DNA from: CAISIP01 sp965278985
GTDB lineage: Bacteria > Pseudomonadota > Gammaproteobacteria > Burkholderiales > Burkholderiaceae_C
Length of the DNA stretch: 64,000 nt
Direction of reading: 5' to 3'
Assembly: GCA_965278985.1 (NCBI GenBank)
Contig: OZ257131.1
Location: 6,014,001 to 6,078,000 of the forward strand
Positions 34,748 through 42,663 of this stretch are shown here, one piece after another (the stretch's first letter is position 1; each line of letters opens with the position of its first letter). Position numbers and translations under genes: made by a program. Below the pieces are notes generated by a model, which saw only the letters and a program-made list of their open reading frames with translations, ran no database searches and was not told the origin of the DNA.

Positions 34748-36105
34748 ACGCGCCCGTGCCGACCGCTGCATCGGCGCCTTCCACGGTGCCAGGCAACGCC
34801 GGGGCCAGCGCGGGCAGCACCGACGGCGCGGTGGACATCGCCACCCTCCTGGACGAACCCTCCGCACGCGCCTGGTACCGTCGCCCGCTGCCGTGGGCGG
34901 CGGTGGTCGCCGCGCTGCTGTGCGCCGCCGGCCTGTGGTGGTGGCTCGCCAACCGTGCCGCCAGCGCCGCACCGGCCTACGTGACGCAGCCCGTGGCACG
35001 CGGCGACCTCATGCTGCAGGTCACCGCCAACGGCACGCTGCAGCCCACCCGCGCGATCACCATCGGCAGCGAACTCTCGGGTACCGTGCGCGAGGTGCGT
35101 GTGGACGTCAACGACCCGGTGAAGAAGGGCCAGGTGCTGGTGGTGCTGGACACTGCCAGGCTGCACGACCAGATCCTGCGCTCGCAGGCTGCGGTCGCCG
35201 CTGCGCGGGCCAAGGTGGTGCAGACGGGCGCCACCATCCAGGAGGCGCAGGCCGCCTTCGGCCGGCTCGAAGAAGTGGCGCGCCTGTCGGGCGGCAAGGT
35301 GCCGTCCACCGCCGAGCTCGACGCGGGCCGCGCCACGCTGGCGCGTGCTGTGGCCGACAACACCAGCGCACGCGCCGGCGTGAACGACGCCGATGCCGCC
35401 TTGTCCACCGACCAGACCAACCTGTCCAAGGCCTCGATCACCGCACCGGCCGATGGGGTCGTGCTCACGCGCACGGTGGACCCTGGCAACACCGTGGCCG
35501 CCTCGCTGCAGGCCGTCACGCTGTTCACCATCGCGGAGGACCTGCGCCGGCTGCGCCTGTGGGTCTACGTGGACGAGGCCGACGTCGGCGCGGTCCTGGT
35601 GGGCCAGGACGCCACCTTCACGGTGAGCGCCTACCTGGGCCGCGACTACCCGGCACGCATCACGCGGGTTGGCTTCGGCTCCACCATCACCGACAACGTG
35701 GTCACCTACCTCACGTACCTGGACGTGGACAACGCCGACCTGAGCCTGCGCCCGGGCATGACGGCCACCGCCACCATCGCGGCGACACGGCGCAAGGGCG
35801 TGCTGCTGGTGCCCAACACCGCGCTGCGCTTCACCCCCATCGTGCCCGATGACAAAGCGGCCGCCGGCAAGGGCAGCGGCATCAACCTGCTGCCACGCAT
35901 GCCCGCCGGCACCCCGCGCCGCTCCGCCGCCACCGGCGGCAGCACGGCCCTGGCCCGCCAGGTGTGGGTGCTGCGCGAGGGTGCGCCCGTGGCCGTGCCG
36001 GTGGTGCCCGGCATCAGCGATGGCCACATGACCGAGATCACCGGCGGCGACCTGCAGGCCGGCATGCTGGTCATCACGGACCAGAAGACGGCGGTGCCGA
36101 AATGA
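34744..36105 (+). CDS. macA: MacA-type periplasmic adaptor subunit (453 aa)
   Basis: Membrane fusion protein of a tripartite ABC efflux pump. A membrane anchor (about 57-76, WAAVVAALLCAAGLWWWLA) follows a polar cytoplasmic N-terminus. Then come the lipoyl/barrel parts (TQPVARGDLMLQVTANGTLQP, GTVREVRVDVNDPVKKGQVLVVLD), the coiled-coil hairpin (about 140-230, Ala/Gln-rich) and the beta barrel (LWVYVDEADVGAVLVGQ, LSLRPGMTATATI). ATGA overlaps at both ends couple it to the outer-membrane gene before it and the ATPase gene after it. Confidence 0.92.
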   Translation: MNAPVPTAASAPSTVPGNAGASAGSTDGAVDIATLLDEPSARAWYRRPLPWAAVVAALLCAAGLWWWLANRAASAAPAYVTQPVARGDLMLQVTANGTLQPTRAITIGSELSGTVREVRVDVNDPVKKGQVLVVLDTARLHDQILRSQAAVAAARAKVVQTGATIQEAQAAFGRLEEVARLSGGKVPSTAELDAGRATLARAVADNTSARAGVNDADAALSTDQTNLSKASITAPADGVVLTRTVDPGNTVAASLQAVTLFTIAEDLRRLRLWVYVDEADVGAVLVGQDATFTVSAYLGRDYPARITRVGFGSTITDNVVTYLTYLDVDNADLSLRPGMTATATIAATRRKGVLLVPNTALRFTPIVPDDKAAAGKGSGINLLPRMPAGTPRRSAATGGSTALARQVWVLREGAPVAVPVVPGISDGHMTEITGGDLQAGMLVITDQKTAVPK

Positions 36106-36842
36106 GCCTGCCGCTCATTCGCCTGCGCGGCGTGACCAGACGCTATGGCAGCGGCGCCACCGAACTCATGGCGCTCAAGGGCATCGACCTGGACATCGCG
36201 GCCGGCGAGTTCGTGGCCGTGATGGGCCCCAGCGGCTCGGGCAAGTCCACCGCGATGAACATCCTGGGCTGCCTGGACACGCCCACCAGCGGGCAGTACC
36301 TGTTCCAGGGCGCGCATGTGGAGTCGCTTTCGCGCGACCAGCGCGCGCGGCTGCGGCGGCGCTACCTGGGCTTCGTGTTCCAGGGCTTCAACCTGCTCTC
36401 GCGCACCTCGGCGCAGGAAAACGTGGAGCTGCCGCTGCTGTACCGCGGCGACAGCGCCAGCGCACGGCGCGCGGCGGCCACGCAGGCGCTGCGCTCGGTG
36501 GGGCTGGGCGGCTGGGAGCGCCACACGCCGTCCGAACTCTCCGGCGGCCAGCAGCAGCGCGTGGCGATCGCGCGGGCCATCGTCACCGCGCCGGCCGTGG
36601 TGCTGGCCGACGAGCCCACCGGCAACCTGGACACGCAGCGCAGCCACGAGATCATGGGCCTGCTGCTGGCGCTGAACCGCGACCACGCCATCACCGTGCT
36701 GATGGTCACGCACGAGCCCGACATGGCCGCCTACGCGCGGCGCATGGTGCACTTCGTGGACGGCGGCATCGCCCGCGACGCGCCCAACCCGCACCCGGTG
36801 ACCGCCGCACCGGCCGGACTGACCGTGGCCGAAAGCACCTGA
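36102..36842 (+). CDS. MacB-type ABC transporter ATPase (246 aa)
   Basis: Separate ATP-binding subunit of the LolD/MacB family. It has Walker A GPSGSGKST (about 42-50), Q-loop FQGFNLL, signature LSGGQQQRVAIARAI, Walker B VVLADEPTGNLD and the switch His in VTHEPDMA. In E. coli MacB the ATPase and membrane parts are fused; here they are two genes, with the permease starting one base inside this stop codon. The pump probably exports peptides, lipids or macrolide-like compounds from the periplasm through MacA and the outer-membrane lipoprotein. Confidence 0.94.
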   Translation: MSLPLIRLRGVTRRYGSGATELMALKGIDLDIAAGEFVAVMGPSGSGKSTAMNILGCLDTPTSGQYLFQGAHVESLSRDQRARLRRRYLGFVFQGFNLLSRTSAQENVELPLLYRGDSASARRAAATQALRSVGLGGWERHTPSELSGGQQQRVAIARAIVTAPAVVLADEPTGNLDTQRSHEIMGLLLALNRDHAITVLMVTHEPDMAAYARRMVHFVDGGIARDAPNPHPVTAAPAGLTVAEST

Positions 36843-38056
36843 TGCTGTACAGCGTGTTCCTGCTGGCGTTGCGTTCCGTGCAGCGCAACCTGCTGCGCTC
36901 GTTCCTGACCATCCTGGGCATCGTGATCGGCGTGAGTGCGGTGATCACCATGGTCACGCTGGGCAATGGCGCCACGCAATCCATCCAGAGCCAGATCGCG
37001 GGCCTGGGCACCAACCTGCTGATGGTGCGGCCCGGCCAGCGCGGCTTCGGCGGAGGCGGGGGCGGCGGTGTGCCGCAGTTCACCGAGGCCGATGCCGCCA
37101 CCATCGCGGCCCAGATCGGCGGCGTCGCCGCCGTGGCACCGCAGGGCAGCACCAGTGTGACGGTGGTGGCGAACGGCCGCAGCTGGGCCACGGGCGTCAC
37201 CGGCAGCAGCAACGCCTGGTTCGACACCGGCAACTGGACGCTCGCCAGCGGCCGCATCTTCGACCCCGACGAGCAGCGCGCGGGCGCCGCTGTCTGCGTG
37301 ATCGGCGAGACGGTGCGCCGCGAGATCTATGGTGGCACGCCGGGCCGCACCGGGCTGGGTGAACAGCTGCGCGTGAAGCAGTTCTCCTGCGACGTGGTCG
37401 GCATCCTGGTGGCCAAGGGCCAGGGCGGCATGGGCGACCAGGACGACGTGGTGGTGGTGCCGCTGCACACGCTGCAGCGGCGCGTGACCGGCAGCACCCG
37501 GGTGGGTGCCCTGCTGGTGTCGATGGAAGATGGCAGCGACAGCACCCCGCTCAAGGCCAGCCTGCGCCAGCTGCTGCGCGAGCGCCGCAAGCTGGCCGAG
37601 GGCGATGACGACAACTTCAACATCTTCGACACGCAGCAGCTGGCCGATACGCTGTCGGGCACGACCCGGGTGCTGACCATGCTGCTGGGCGCCGTGGCCG
37701 CCGTCAGCCTGCTGGTGGGCGGCATCGGCATCATGAACATCATGCTGGTGAGCGTGACCGAGCGCACGCGCGAGATCGGCCTGCGGCTGGCGGTGGGCGC
37801 GCTGGAGGCCGAGGTGCTGCTGCAGTTCCTGATCGAGGCGGTGGTGCTGTCGGCGCTGGGCGGCGTGGTGGGCATCGCGATTGCCACGGCGGCTTCCTGG
37901 GGCCTGTCGCGCGTGATGGGCGTGCCCTATGCCTTCGACCCGGTGATCAACCTGCTGTCGCTGCTGTTCTCGGCCGCCATCGGTGTGTTGTTCGGATATT
38001 TTCCGGCGCGCCGGGCGGCGCGCATGGACCCCATCGAGGCGCTGCGGCATGAGTAG
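36842..38056 (+). CDS. MacB/FtsX-type ABC permease (404 aa)
   Basis: Membrane subunit of the MacB/LolC class. One N-terminal helix (FLTILGIVIGVSAVITMVTLG, about 20-40) is followed by a large periplasmic domain (to about 275) and three C-terminal helices (LLGAVAAVSLLVGGIGIMNIML, AVVLSALGGVVGIAIA, LLSLLFSAAIGVLFGYFPA). SVTERTREIGLRLAVGA is the family coupling-helix signature. The ATG overlaps the ATPase stop (TGATG). It forms one mechanotransmission-type pump with the three genes before it. Confidence 0.94.
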   Translation: MLYSVFLLALRSVQRNLLRSFLTILGIVIGVSAVITMVTLGNGATQSIQSQIAGLGTNLLMVRPGQRGFGGGGGGGVPQFTEADAATIAAQIGGVAAVAPQGSTSVTVVANGRSWATGVTGSSNAWFDTGNWTLASGRIFDPDEQRAGAAVCVIGETVRREIYGGTPGRTGLGEQLRVKQFSCDVVGILVAKGQGGMGDQDDVVVVPLHTLQRRVTGSTRVGALLVSMEDGSDSTPLKASLRQLLRERRKLAEGDDDNFNIFDTQQLADTLSGTTRVLTMLLGAVAAVSLLVGGIGIMNIMLVSVTERTREIGLRLAVGALEAEVLLQFLIEAVVLSALGGVVGIAIATAASWGLSRVMGVPYAFDPVINLLSLLFSAAIGVLFGYFPARRAARMDPIEALRHE

Positions 38057-38089
38057 CACGGTCCCGCGCCCCGCCATCCAGGAGCCGAC

Positions 38090-38836
38090 ATGACATCCTC
38101 CACCCGCCAGTCCCCCACGGATCAGGCACCCGCCGAGCGTCCACCACCCTTGCGGCTGTACCTCATCCGGCACGGGGAAACCGCGTGGTCGCTCAGCGGC
38201 CGGCACATGGGGCGCACGGACATGGACCTGAGCATCCCTGGCCGGCAGCAGGCCCAGGCGCTGGCGACGTGGCTGCACAACGTCCGCTTCGACCACGTGC
38301 GGGCCAGCCCGCTGCAGCGCGCGCGGCAGACCTGCCGCCTGGCGGGACTCGCGCCCACGGAGCAGGTGGAGCCGGACCTGGCGGAGTGGGACTACGGCGA
38401 CTACGAAGGCCTGTACACGGCGGACGTCCGCCGGCATCGCCCGCACTGGGTCCTCCAGCAGGACGGCTGTCCGGGCGGCGAATCGCCCGCGCAGGTGGCG
38501 GAGCGCACGGACCGGCTCCTGGCCCGCCTGCGCACGCTGCAGGGCAACGTCGCGCTGTTTTCCCATGCGCAGTTCGGTGCCGCACTGGCCATGCGGTGGA
38601 TCGGGCTGCCGGTGCTGCAGGCGAGGCACTTCACGCTGCTGCCGGCATCGGTCAGCGTGCTGGGCCTGGATGCGCGCCACGCAGGCGTGCCGGTCATCGC
38701 GTTGTGGAACGCCGTGGCACCGGAGCGGCCGGAATCTCCTTTCTCCACCGGCCCGGCGGACCCGGCGGCGCGGCGGCGCGCCCTCGAGCGCTGGGAGAAC
38801 GAAGGCGGTGAAGTGCCTCCGCCCAGCACGGCCTGA
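38090..38836 (+). CDS. Histidine phosphatase (phosphoglycerate-mutase-like) protein (248 aa)
   Basis: Branch 1 histidine phosphatase. The catalytic LIRHGETAWSLSGRH near residue 25 has the phospho-acceptor His, followed by RASPLQRARQTCRLAG and AEWDYGDYEGLY with the proton-donor Glu/Asp, and the second His in VALFSHAQFGAAL. It starts 33 nt after the permease gene, so it is probably the last gene of the CFA-efflux operon. Substrates of this family range from phosphoglycerate and sugar phosphates to alpha-ribazole phosphate; sequence alone does not choose among them. Confidence 0.88.
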   Translation: MTSSTRQSPTDQAPAERPPPLRLYLIRHGETAWSLSGRHMGRTDMDLSIPGRQQAQALATWLHNVRFDHVRASPLQRARQTCRLAGLAPTEQVEPDLAEWDYGDYEGLYTADVRRHRPHWVLQQDGCPGGESPAQVAERTDRLLARLRTLQGNVALFSHAQFGAALAMRWIGLPVLQARHFTLLPASVSVLGLDARHAGVPVIALWNAVAPERPESPFSTGPADPAARRRALERWENEGGEVPPPSTA

Positions 38837-38856
38837 GCCCTGCGAACTGGCCCCGG

Positions 38857-38875
38857 GGTCACCCAACGTACAGAC
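38857..38875 (+). promoter_or_regulatory. TGTAC-N6-GTACA operator, universal stress protein gene
   Basis: In gene orientation GGTCAC, CCAA, CGTACAGAC. The -10 candidate TATGGT at 38895-38900 places the centre at -42.5, start of transcription 38907, with an 18-nt leader before the ATG at 38925. Confidence 0.63.
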
Positions 38876-38924
38876 GGGGAGCAGCGCCAGGCCCTATGGT
38901 TGGAGCCTTTGGGGACGCTGCAAC

Positions 38925-39752
38925 ATGACCTACACCACCCTGATGGCCCACCTGGAGACCGGCCGGCCCAACACCGGCCTGCTGCAGATCGTCCGCAGCC
39001 TCACGGAACGCATGGACCTGCATGTGACCGGCATCGCCGCGCACCATCCGCAACAGATCTCCGACGGCGAAGGGTTTGCCATGGGTGCGCTGCTGGTCCA
39101 CGAGGAAACCCAGTCCCTGGCGCTGCTCGCCACGGCGGAAGCGGAGTTCCGTGCCGCGCTGCAGGCCAGCGCGTCGAGCCTGGAGTGGCGCAGCGACATC
39201 GTTTTCGACACGGTGTGCAGCTACCTCGCACGCGAAGCCCGCTGCGCGGACCTGCTGGTGACCGGCGTGGCCTCGGGGGCCTTGCTGGAGACGTCCGACC
39301 GCGCGAGCCTCGGCGATCTGGTCATGCAGCTGGGGCGCCCGATCCTGGTGGTGCCCGACAAGGCCCGGCCGCTCGCGCTGCAATGCGTGGTGGTGGGATG
39401 GACCGATACGCGGGAAGCGCGCCGCGCCACGCTCGACGCCTTGCCGCTGTTGCGCAAGGCCCGGCATGTGTCGCTGGTCGAGGTCGCCGACAAGGGCGAC
39501 ATGGCCAAGGCGCGCGCTCGGCTGGAGGATGTTGCGGTATGGATGCGGCGGCACGGTGTCGCGGTCGAACCCCTCGCGGCGGCGTCGAACGACAACGGCG
39601 CATCCCGGCTCTACGACATCGCCAGCGAGGAGGGCGCCGACCTCATCGTGGCCGGTGCCTACGGGCACGGCCGCCTGCGGGAATGGGCCTTCGGCGGCGT
39701 CACGCATGACCTGCTGCGGCGTGCGGAGTGCTGCTCGCTCATCTCGCACTGA
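38925..39752 (+). CDS. Tandem-domain universal stress protein (275 aa)
   Basis: Two UspA domains in tandem (about 1-145 and 150-275). The second keeps the ATP-binding signature GAYGHGRLREWAFGG (G-x2-G-x9-G type); the first has a degenerate version (GVASGALLETSDRASLGDLV). UspA proteins raise survival in growth arrest and low oxygen by mechanisms not fully known. It is preceded by its own operator and is likely monocistronic, as a convergent gene follows after 63 nt. The ATG at 38925 has GGGGACGC upstream as a weak ribosome-binding site. Confidence 0.9.
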   Translation: MTYTTLMAHLETGRPNTGLLQIVRSLTERMDLHVTGIAAHHPQQISDGEGFAMGALLVHEETQSLALLATAEAEFRAALQASASSLEWRSDIVFDTVCSYLAREARCADLLVTGVASGALLETSDRASLGDLVMQLGRPILVVPDKARPLALQCVVVGWTDTREARRATLDALPLLRKARHVSLVEVADKGDMAKARARLEDVAVWMRRHGVAVEPLAAASNDNGASRLYDIASEEGADLIVAGAYGHGRLREWAFGGVTHDLLRRAECCSLISH

Positions 39753-39782
39753 AGCGCACGACACATCCTGCCCCCACCTCCA

Positions 39783-39809
39783 GCGTGCCCTGCGTGCCCT
39801 GCGTGCCCC
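39783..39809. repeat. Three tandem 9-bp repeats
   Basis: GCGTGCCCT occurs twice in a row and then as GCGTGCCCC, between the convergent ends of the usp and fatty-acid-hydroxylase genes. No function is apparent. Confidence 0.6.
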
Positions 39810-39815
39810 GCAGGC

Positions 39816-40436
39816 TCAGTGCGGCGGCCCCGGGCCGTCGCCCGGTGCGGGCAAGGCGCTTCGGAACACATGGTCCCAGAACGCACTGGTCACGCCGTAA
39901 CACGCCGGCACTGCCGCATGGGCCGCCTGGTGGTGCAGGGCATGCCAGCGCTTGCGCCGGCGCAGCCATGCGGTGTCGGCGCGCCAATGGTGCGTGGCGT
40001 GGTGCGTGACCGTGTAGGCCAGGTACCCCGTCAACACGCCGAGCGTCAGTGCGCAGGCCTGCCACGCGCCGCCCCACCACAGCGCGGGCAGGAACACCAG
40101 GGTGGCGATCAGGGCCGCGCTGAAAAGTGTGGGCGTGCAGATCAGGGCGGTAGGGCGCGCATGGTGCGCCGCGTGCCAGCCGCGGAAGGGCTCCATCCCG
40201 TGCAGGATGAAGCGGTGCAGCAGGTATTCGGCCGCGCTCCAGCCCAGCAGGCCCGCCACGGCCAGCGCAGTGTTCTGCTGCCACTGGTCGTGCGGGCTCC
40301 CGAACAGCAGCAGCCCGAGCAGGACCACGGCGGTGGCGGCATACAGCGCGAAGTCCGCGCGGTAGGCCGCCACGCCGTGCTCCAGCGTGAACAGTCCGGT
40401 TCCGCCGGGACTACGCGCGCTCCCAGGCTTCGGCAT
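39816..40436 (-). CDS. Fatty acid hydroxylase / sterol desaturase family membrane protein (206 aa)
   Basis: Integral membrane di-iron enzyme family. Histidine clusters HRFILHG, HAAHHARP, HHATHH and HALHH fit the HxxxH, HxxHH, HxxHH pattern. Hydrophobic segments (FALYAATAVVLLGLLLFG, NTALAVAGLLGWSAAEYLL, ALIATLVFLPALWWGG, ALTLGVLTGYLAY) give about four membrane helices. It lies 20 nt after the second BON gene on the same strand, so it is read from that stress promoter. A lipid or carotenoid hydroxylation role is likely; the exact substrate is unknown. Confidence 0.85.
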   Translation of the reverse strand: MPKPGSARSPGGTGLFTLEHGVAAYRADFALYAATAVVLLGLLLFGSPHDQWQQNTALAVAGLLGWSAAEYLLHRFILHGMEPFRGWHAAHHARPTALICTPTLFSAALIATLVFLPALWWGGAWQACALTLGVLTGYLAYTVTHHATHHWRADTAWLRRRKRWHALHHQAAHAAVPACYGVTSAFWDHVFRSALPAPGDGPGPPH

Positions 40437-40456
40437 GGACCACCACGGTACCCGTC

Positions 40457-41101
40457 TCAATACGCGACGGTGATGTTGTTCACCACGCTGGAGACACCCG
40501 ACGTGGCCCAGGCCGCATCGGTGGCACCCTGGCGTTCGGACCAGCTCAGCACCTTGCCGCCCAGCGTGACTTCCGAGCCCGACACGTCCACCGAGATGTC
40601 GGCCTTGGCACGCCGCTGCAACGCGGCCTCGATGTCGGACTTCACCGACGTGGCAGCCTTGGAAGGCTGGATGGTGATCTGGTCGCTGACGCCCTTGACG
40701 CCCTGCAGGTACCGCACGCTGTTGGCCGCGGCGGTCTTCTGGTAGTGCCAACTCACCTCGCCGGTCAGCGTGATCCAGCCCTCTTCGACCTTCACGTGGA
40801 CCGCGCTCTTGGGGCCGGATGTCACCCACTGCAGCACGCTCATGGCGGCGCGGGCGATGTCCGAGTCGCCCCGCTTGCTGTCGCTGGGCAACTTGACGTC
40901 CATCTCCACGGCCAGGGCCTTGACGCCCGCCACGCGCTGGGTGGCGCGTTCGGCGTCCCATTTCTCCGCATAGCTGTCCACGTGGCCGGCAAGGGTCACC
41001 ACGCCATCCTGTACCTCCACACCGATGTGCGCCGCGTTGACCGACGGCTCCCATTTCAGTTCGGCGAGGATGTCCTGCTGCAGTTGTGTATCGGTCTTCA
41101 T
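40457..41101 (-). CDS. Triple BON-domain protein, second copy (214 aa)
   Basis: Paralogue of the proteins at 21479 and 45470, with the same MKTDTQLQQD opening and WEPSVNAAHIGVEV strand. Three BON domains at about 3-70, 76-144 and 150-213. It has no signal peptide. The leader has GAAAG about 8 nt before the ATG, shared with the other two copies. It probably forms an operon with the fatty acid hydroxylase gene behind it. It is closer in sequence to the third copy (NAAHIGVEV shared exactly) than to the first. Confidence 0.9.
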   Translation of the reverse strand: MKTDTQLQQDILAELKWEPSVNAAHIGVEVQDGVVTLAGHVDSYAEKWDAERATQRVAGVKALAVEMDVKLPSDSKRGDSDIARAAMSVLQWVTSGPKSAVHVKVEEGWITLTGEVSWHYQKTAAANSVRYLQGVKGVSDQITIQPSKAATSVKSDIEAALQRRAKADISVDVSGSEVTLGGKVLSWSERQGATDAAWATSGVSSVVNNITVAY

Positions 41102-41156
41102 GGCTGTGCTTTCAGTGGGTTGTGGAGTGCCAGTGTGGTCGCGGCGACGGAACGCC

Positions 41157-41175
41157 GTATGTACGGTGGGATGCC
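41157..41175 (-). promoter_or_regulatory. Half-degenerate TGTAC-N6-GTACA operator, second BON gene
   Basis: GTATGTACG, spacer GTGG, then GATGC: the conserved half is perfect, the distal half poor. The -10 candidate CACACT (complement of 41132-41137) is the same as for the third BON gene and gives a centre at about -42.5, start about 41125, leader 24 nt. Confidence 0.6.
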
Positions 41176-41200
41176 TTCGCGGCAGATGCAGCCGGCGCCT

Positions 41201-41416
41201 TCAGCCATGCGCCAGCGGGTCGCGGCTGGCGGCGCTGCGGGCCGGCGCGCGCGGCGGCAGATGCAGCACGGCTCTTTGTGCATCGGCAACAGTTGGTGCG
41301 TCGACGCGCCGAGCCCCGCCCAGCAGCGCGGCGGTCTTCTTCGCGGATGCGTCCTGCGTCTCGGCCGTGGCGGCATCGGAGGGCGCGTGGTGGTGTTGGT
41401 GGTGGTGGAATGTCAT
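41201..41416 (-). CDS. Possible His-rich small protein (71 aa)
   Basis: I do not recognise it. The N-terminus is MTFHHHQHHHAPSD, with six His in seven residues, followed by an Ala/Thr/Arg-rich chain ending DPLAHG. Third positions are G/C-rich through most of the frame. A start-proximal operator at 41541-41559 faces this strand, with -10 candidate AAGAAT and predicted start of transcription at 41510, which would otherwise have no gene. An in-frame GTG at 41494 would extend it by 26 residues. No good Shine-Dalgarno precedes the ATG at 41416. A metal-binding (Ni, Zn, Cu) role would suit the His run, but this is inference. Confidence 0.4.
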   Translation of the reverse strand: MTFHHHQHHHAPSDAATAETQDASAKKTAALLGGARRVDAPTVADAQRAVLHLPPRAPARSAASRDPLAHG

Positions 41417-41540
41417 GGTGGTGTGCTGCCGGAGGGCAGGAAGTGATCGATGCAAAGCGCTGCATCTGCGTTCAGCCGGGATTGCCCGTGGCACGGATCA
41501 CTCTTGGCTTGCTTCCATTCTTCGACGCCGCCCGCCGCAG

Positions 41541-41559
41541 GTCTGTACGTCAACGTAGT
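41541..41559 (-). promoter_or_regulatory. TGTAC-N6-GTACA operator facing the minus strand upstream of the His-rich ORF
   Basis: GTCTGTACG, spacer TCAA, then CGTAG. The -10 candidate AAGAAT (complement of 41517-41522) sets the centre at -41.5 and start of transcription 41510 on the minus strand. The stretch 41417-41726 otherwise holds only this site and the one at 41608. Confidence 0.55.
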
Positions 41560-41607
41560 TCCACCCCAGGCCGAAGGGGAGGGCCATGGCAACACCTGCG
41601 GCCGGGG

Positions 41608-41626
41608 CGTACGTTGGCGTACAGAC
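41608..41626 (+). promoter_or_regulatory. TGTAC-N6-GTACA operator, carbamate kinase/Mg2+-ATPase operon
   Basis: CGTACG, TTGG, CGTACAGAC: a perfect GTACG-N4-CGTAC palindrome, the best-formed copy in the window. The expected -10 region at 41645-41650 reads GACAAC, which fits less well than the others. The predicted leader to the ATG at 41727 is about 70 nt. Confidence 0.6.
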
Positions 41627-41726
41627 GCTGGGGCATCAACCCGCGACAACGCTGTACACGCTGTGCGCGGGACGAATCGGCAGTTGCCGGAGGCGCGCGA
41701 ACGCGAACGATGCAAAGGTCGTGCAC

Positions 41727-42650
41727 ATGAGAATCGTGGTCGCCATCGGTGGCAATGCGCTGTTGCGCCGCGGCCAGGTGCTGAGTGCCGAGAACCAGCT
41801 GCACAACATCCGGCGCGCCGCCGCGCCGCTGGCCCGTGTGGCAGGGCAACACGAGCTGGTCGTCACCCACGGCAACGGCCCGCAGATCGGTCTGCTGGCC
41901 TTGCAGTCCGCTGCCTACCGCAGCGGCGAGACCTACCCCCTGGATGTGCTGGGCGCGCAGACCGACGGCATGCTGGGCTACCTGCTGGAGCAGGAACTCT
42001 CCAACCTGTTGCCGGCCTCCCGCACCGTGACCACGCTGCTCACGCGCGTGGAGGTGGATGCGCGGGACCCGGCCTTCGCCCACCCCACGAAGTTCATCGG
42101 CCCCGTCTACACCCAGGACGACGCGCAACGCGCTGCAGCGGCTGGGGGTTGGCAGGTGGCGCAGGACGGCACCGGATACCGCCGCGTGGTGGCCTCCCCC
42201 CGGCCCCTGCGCGTGGTGGGCCTGGACCCCATCCGCTGGCTGCTGACGCACGGCGCGCTGGTCATCGCGGCCGGTGGTGGTGGCATCCCGGTGGCGCGCA
42301 ACGCCGACGGCACCGGCCTGCGCGGTGTGGACGCGGTGATCGACAAGGACCTGTGCAGCGGCCTGCTGGCGCAGGACCTGCAGGCCGACCGCCTGGTGAT
42401 CGCCACCGACGTGGAAGCGGTGTACCTGGACTGGGGCCAGCCCACCCAGCGCGCCCTGGGCCGTGTCTCGCCGCACATGCTGGCGCAACATGCCTTCCCC
42501 GCCGGTTCGATGGGCCCCAAGGTGGAGGCGGCCTGCAGCTTCGTGCGGGCCACCGGCAAGACCGCGCACATCGGTGCACTGGACCAGATCGAAGCGATGC
42601 TGGCCGGCCACGCGGGCACCGAAGTCTCGGCCCAGGTGGCCGTGCTCTGA
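41727..42650 (+). CDS. arcC: Carbamate kinase (307 aa)
   Basis: It makes ATP from ADP and carbamoyl phosphate, giving ammonia and CO2. Amino-acid-kinase-fold motifs are VVAIGGNALLRRGQ at the N-terminus, VVTHGNGPQIGLLALQ, the KFIGPVYTQDD segment, VIAAGGGGIPVARN and DKDLCSGLLAQDLQADRLVIATDVEAVY. The C-terminal FPAGSMGPKVEAACSFV is also typical. No arginine deiminase or ornithine carbamoyltransferase gene is nearby, so the source of carbamoyl phosphate is not shown. A Mg2+-type P-ATPase gene follows after 13 nt, an unusual partner. Confidence 0.93.
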   Translation: MRIVVAIGGNALLRRGQVLSAENQLHNIRRAAAPLARVAGQHELVVTHGNGPQIGLLALQSAAYRSGETYPLDVLGAQTDGMLGYLLEQELSNLLPASRTVTTLLTRVEVDARDPAFAHPTKFIGPVYTQDDAQRAAAAGGWQVAQDGTGYRRVVASPRPLRVVGLDPIRWLLTHGALVIAAGGGGIPVARNADGTGLRGVDAVIDKDLCSGLLAQDLQADRLVIATDVEAVYLDWGQPTQRALGRVSPHMLAQHAFPAGSMGPKVEAACSFVRATGKTAHIGALDQIEAMLAGHAGTEVSAQVAVL

Positions 42651-42663
42651 CCGGCTCTGCGCC

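Noticed and set aside
36102..38056. Fused MacB-type protein
   Set aside because: The ATPase frame stops at 36842 and the permease starts in another frame with its own ATG; both parts are complete, so they are two subunits and not a frameshifted fusion.
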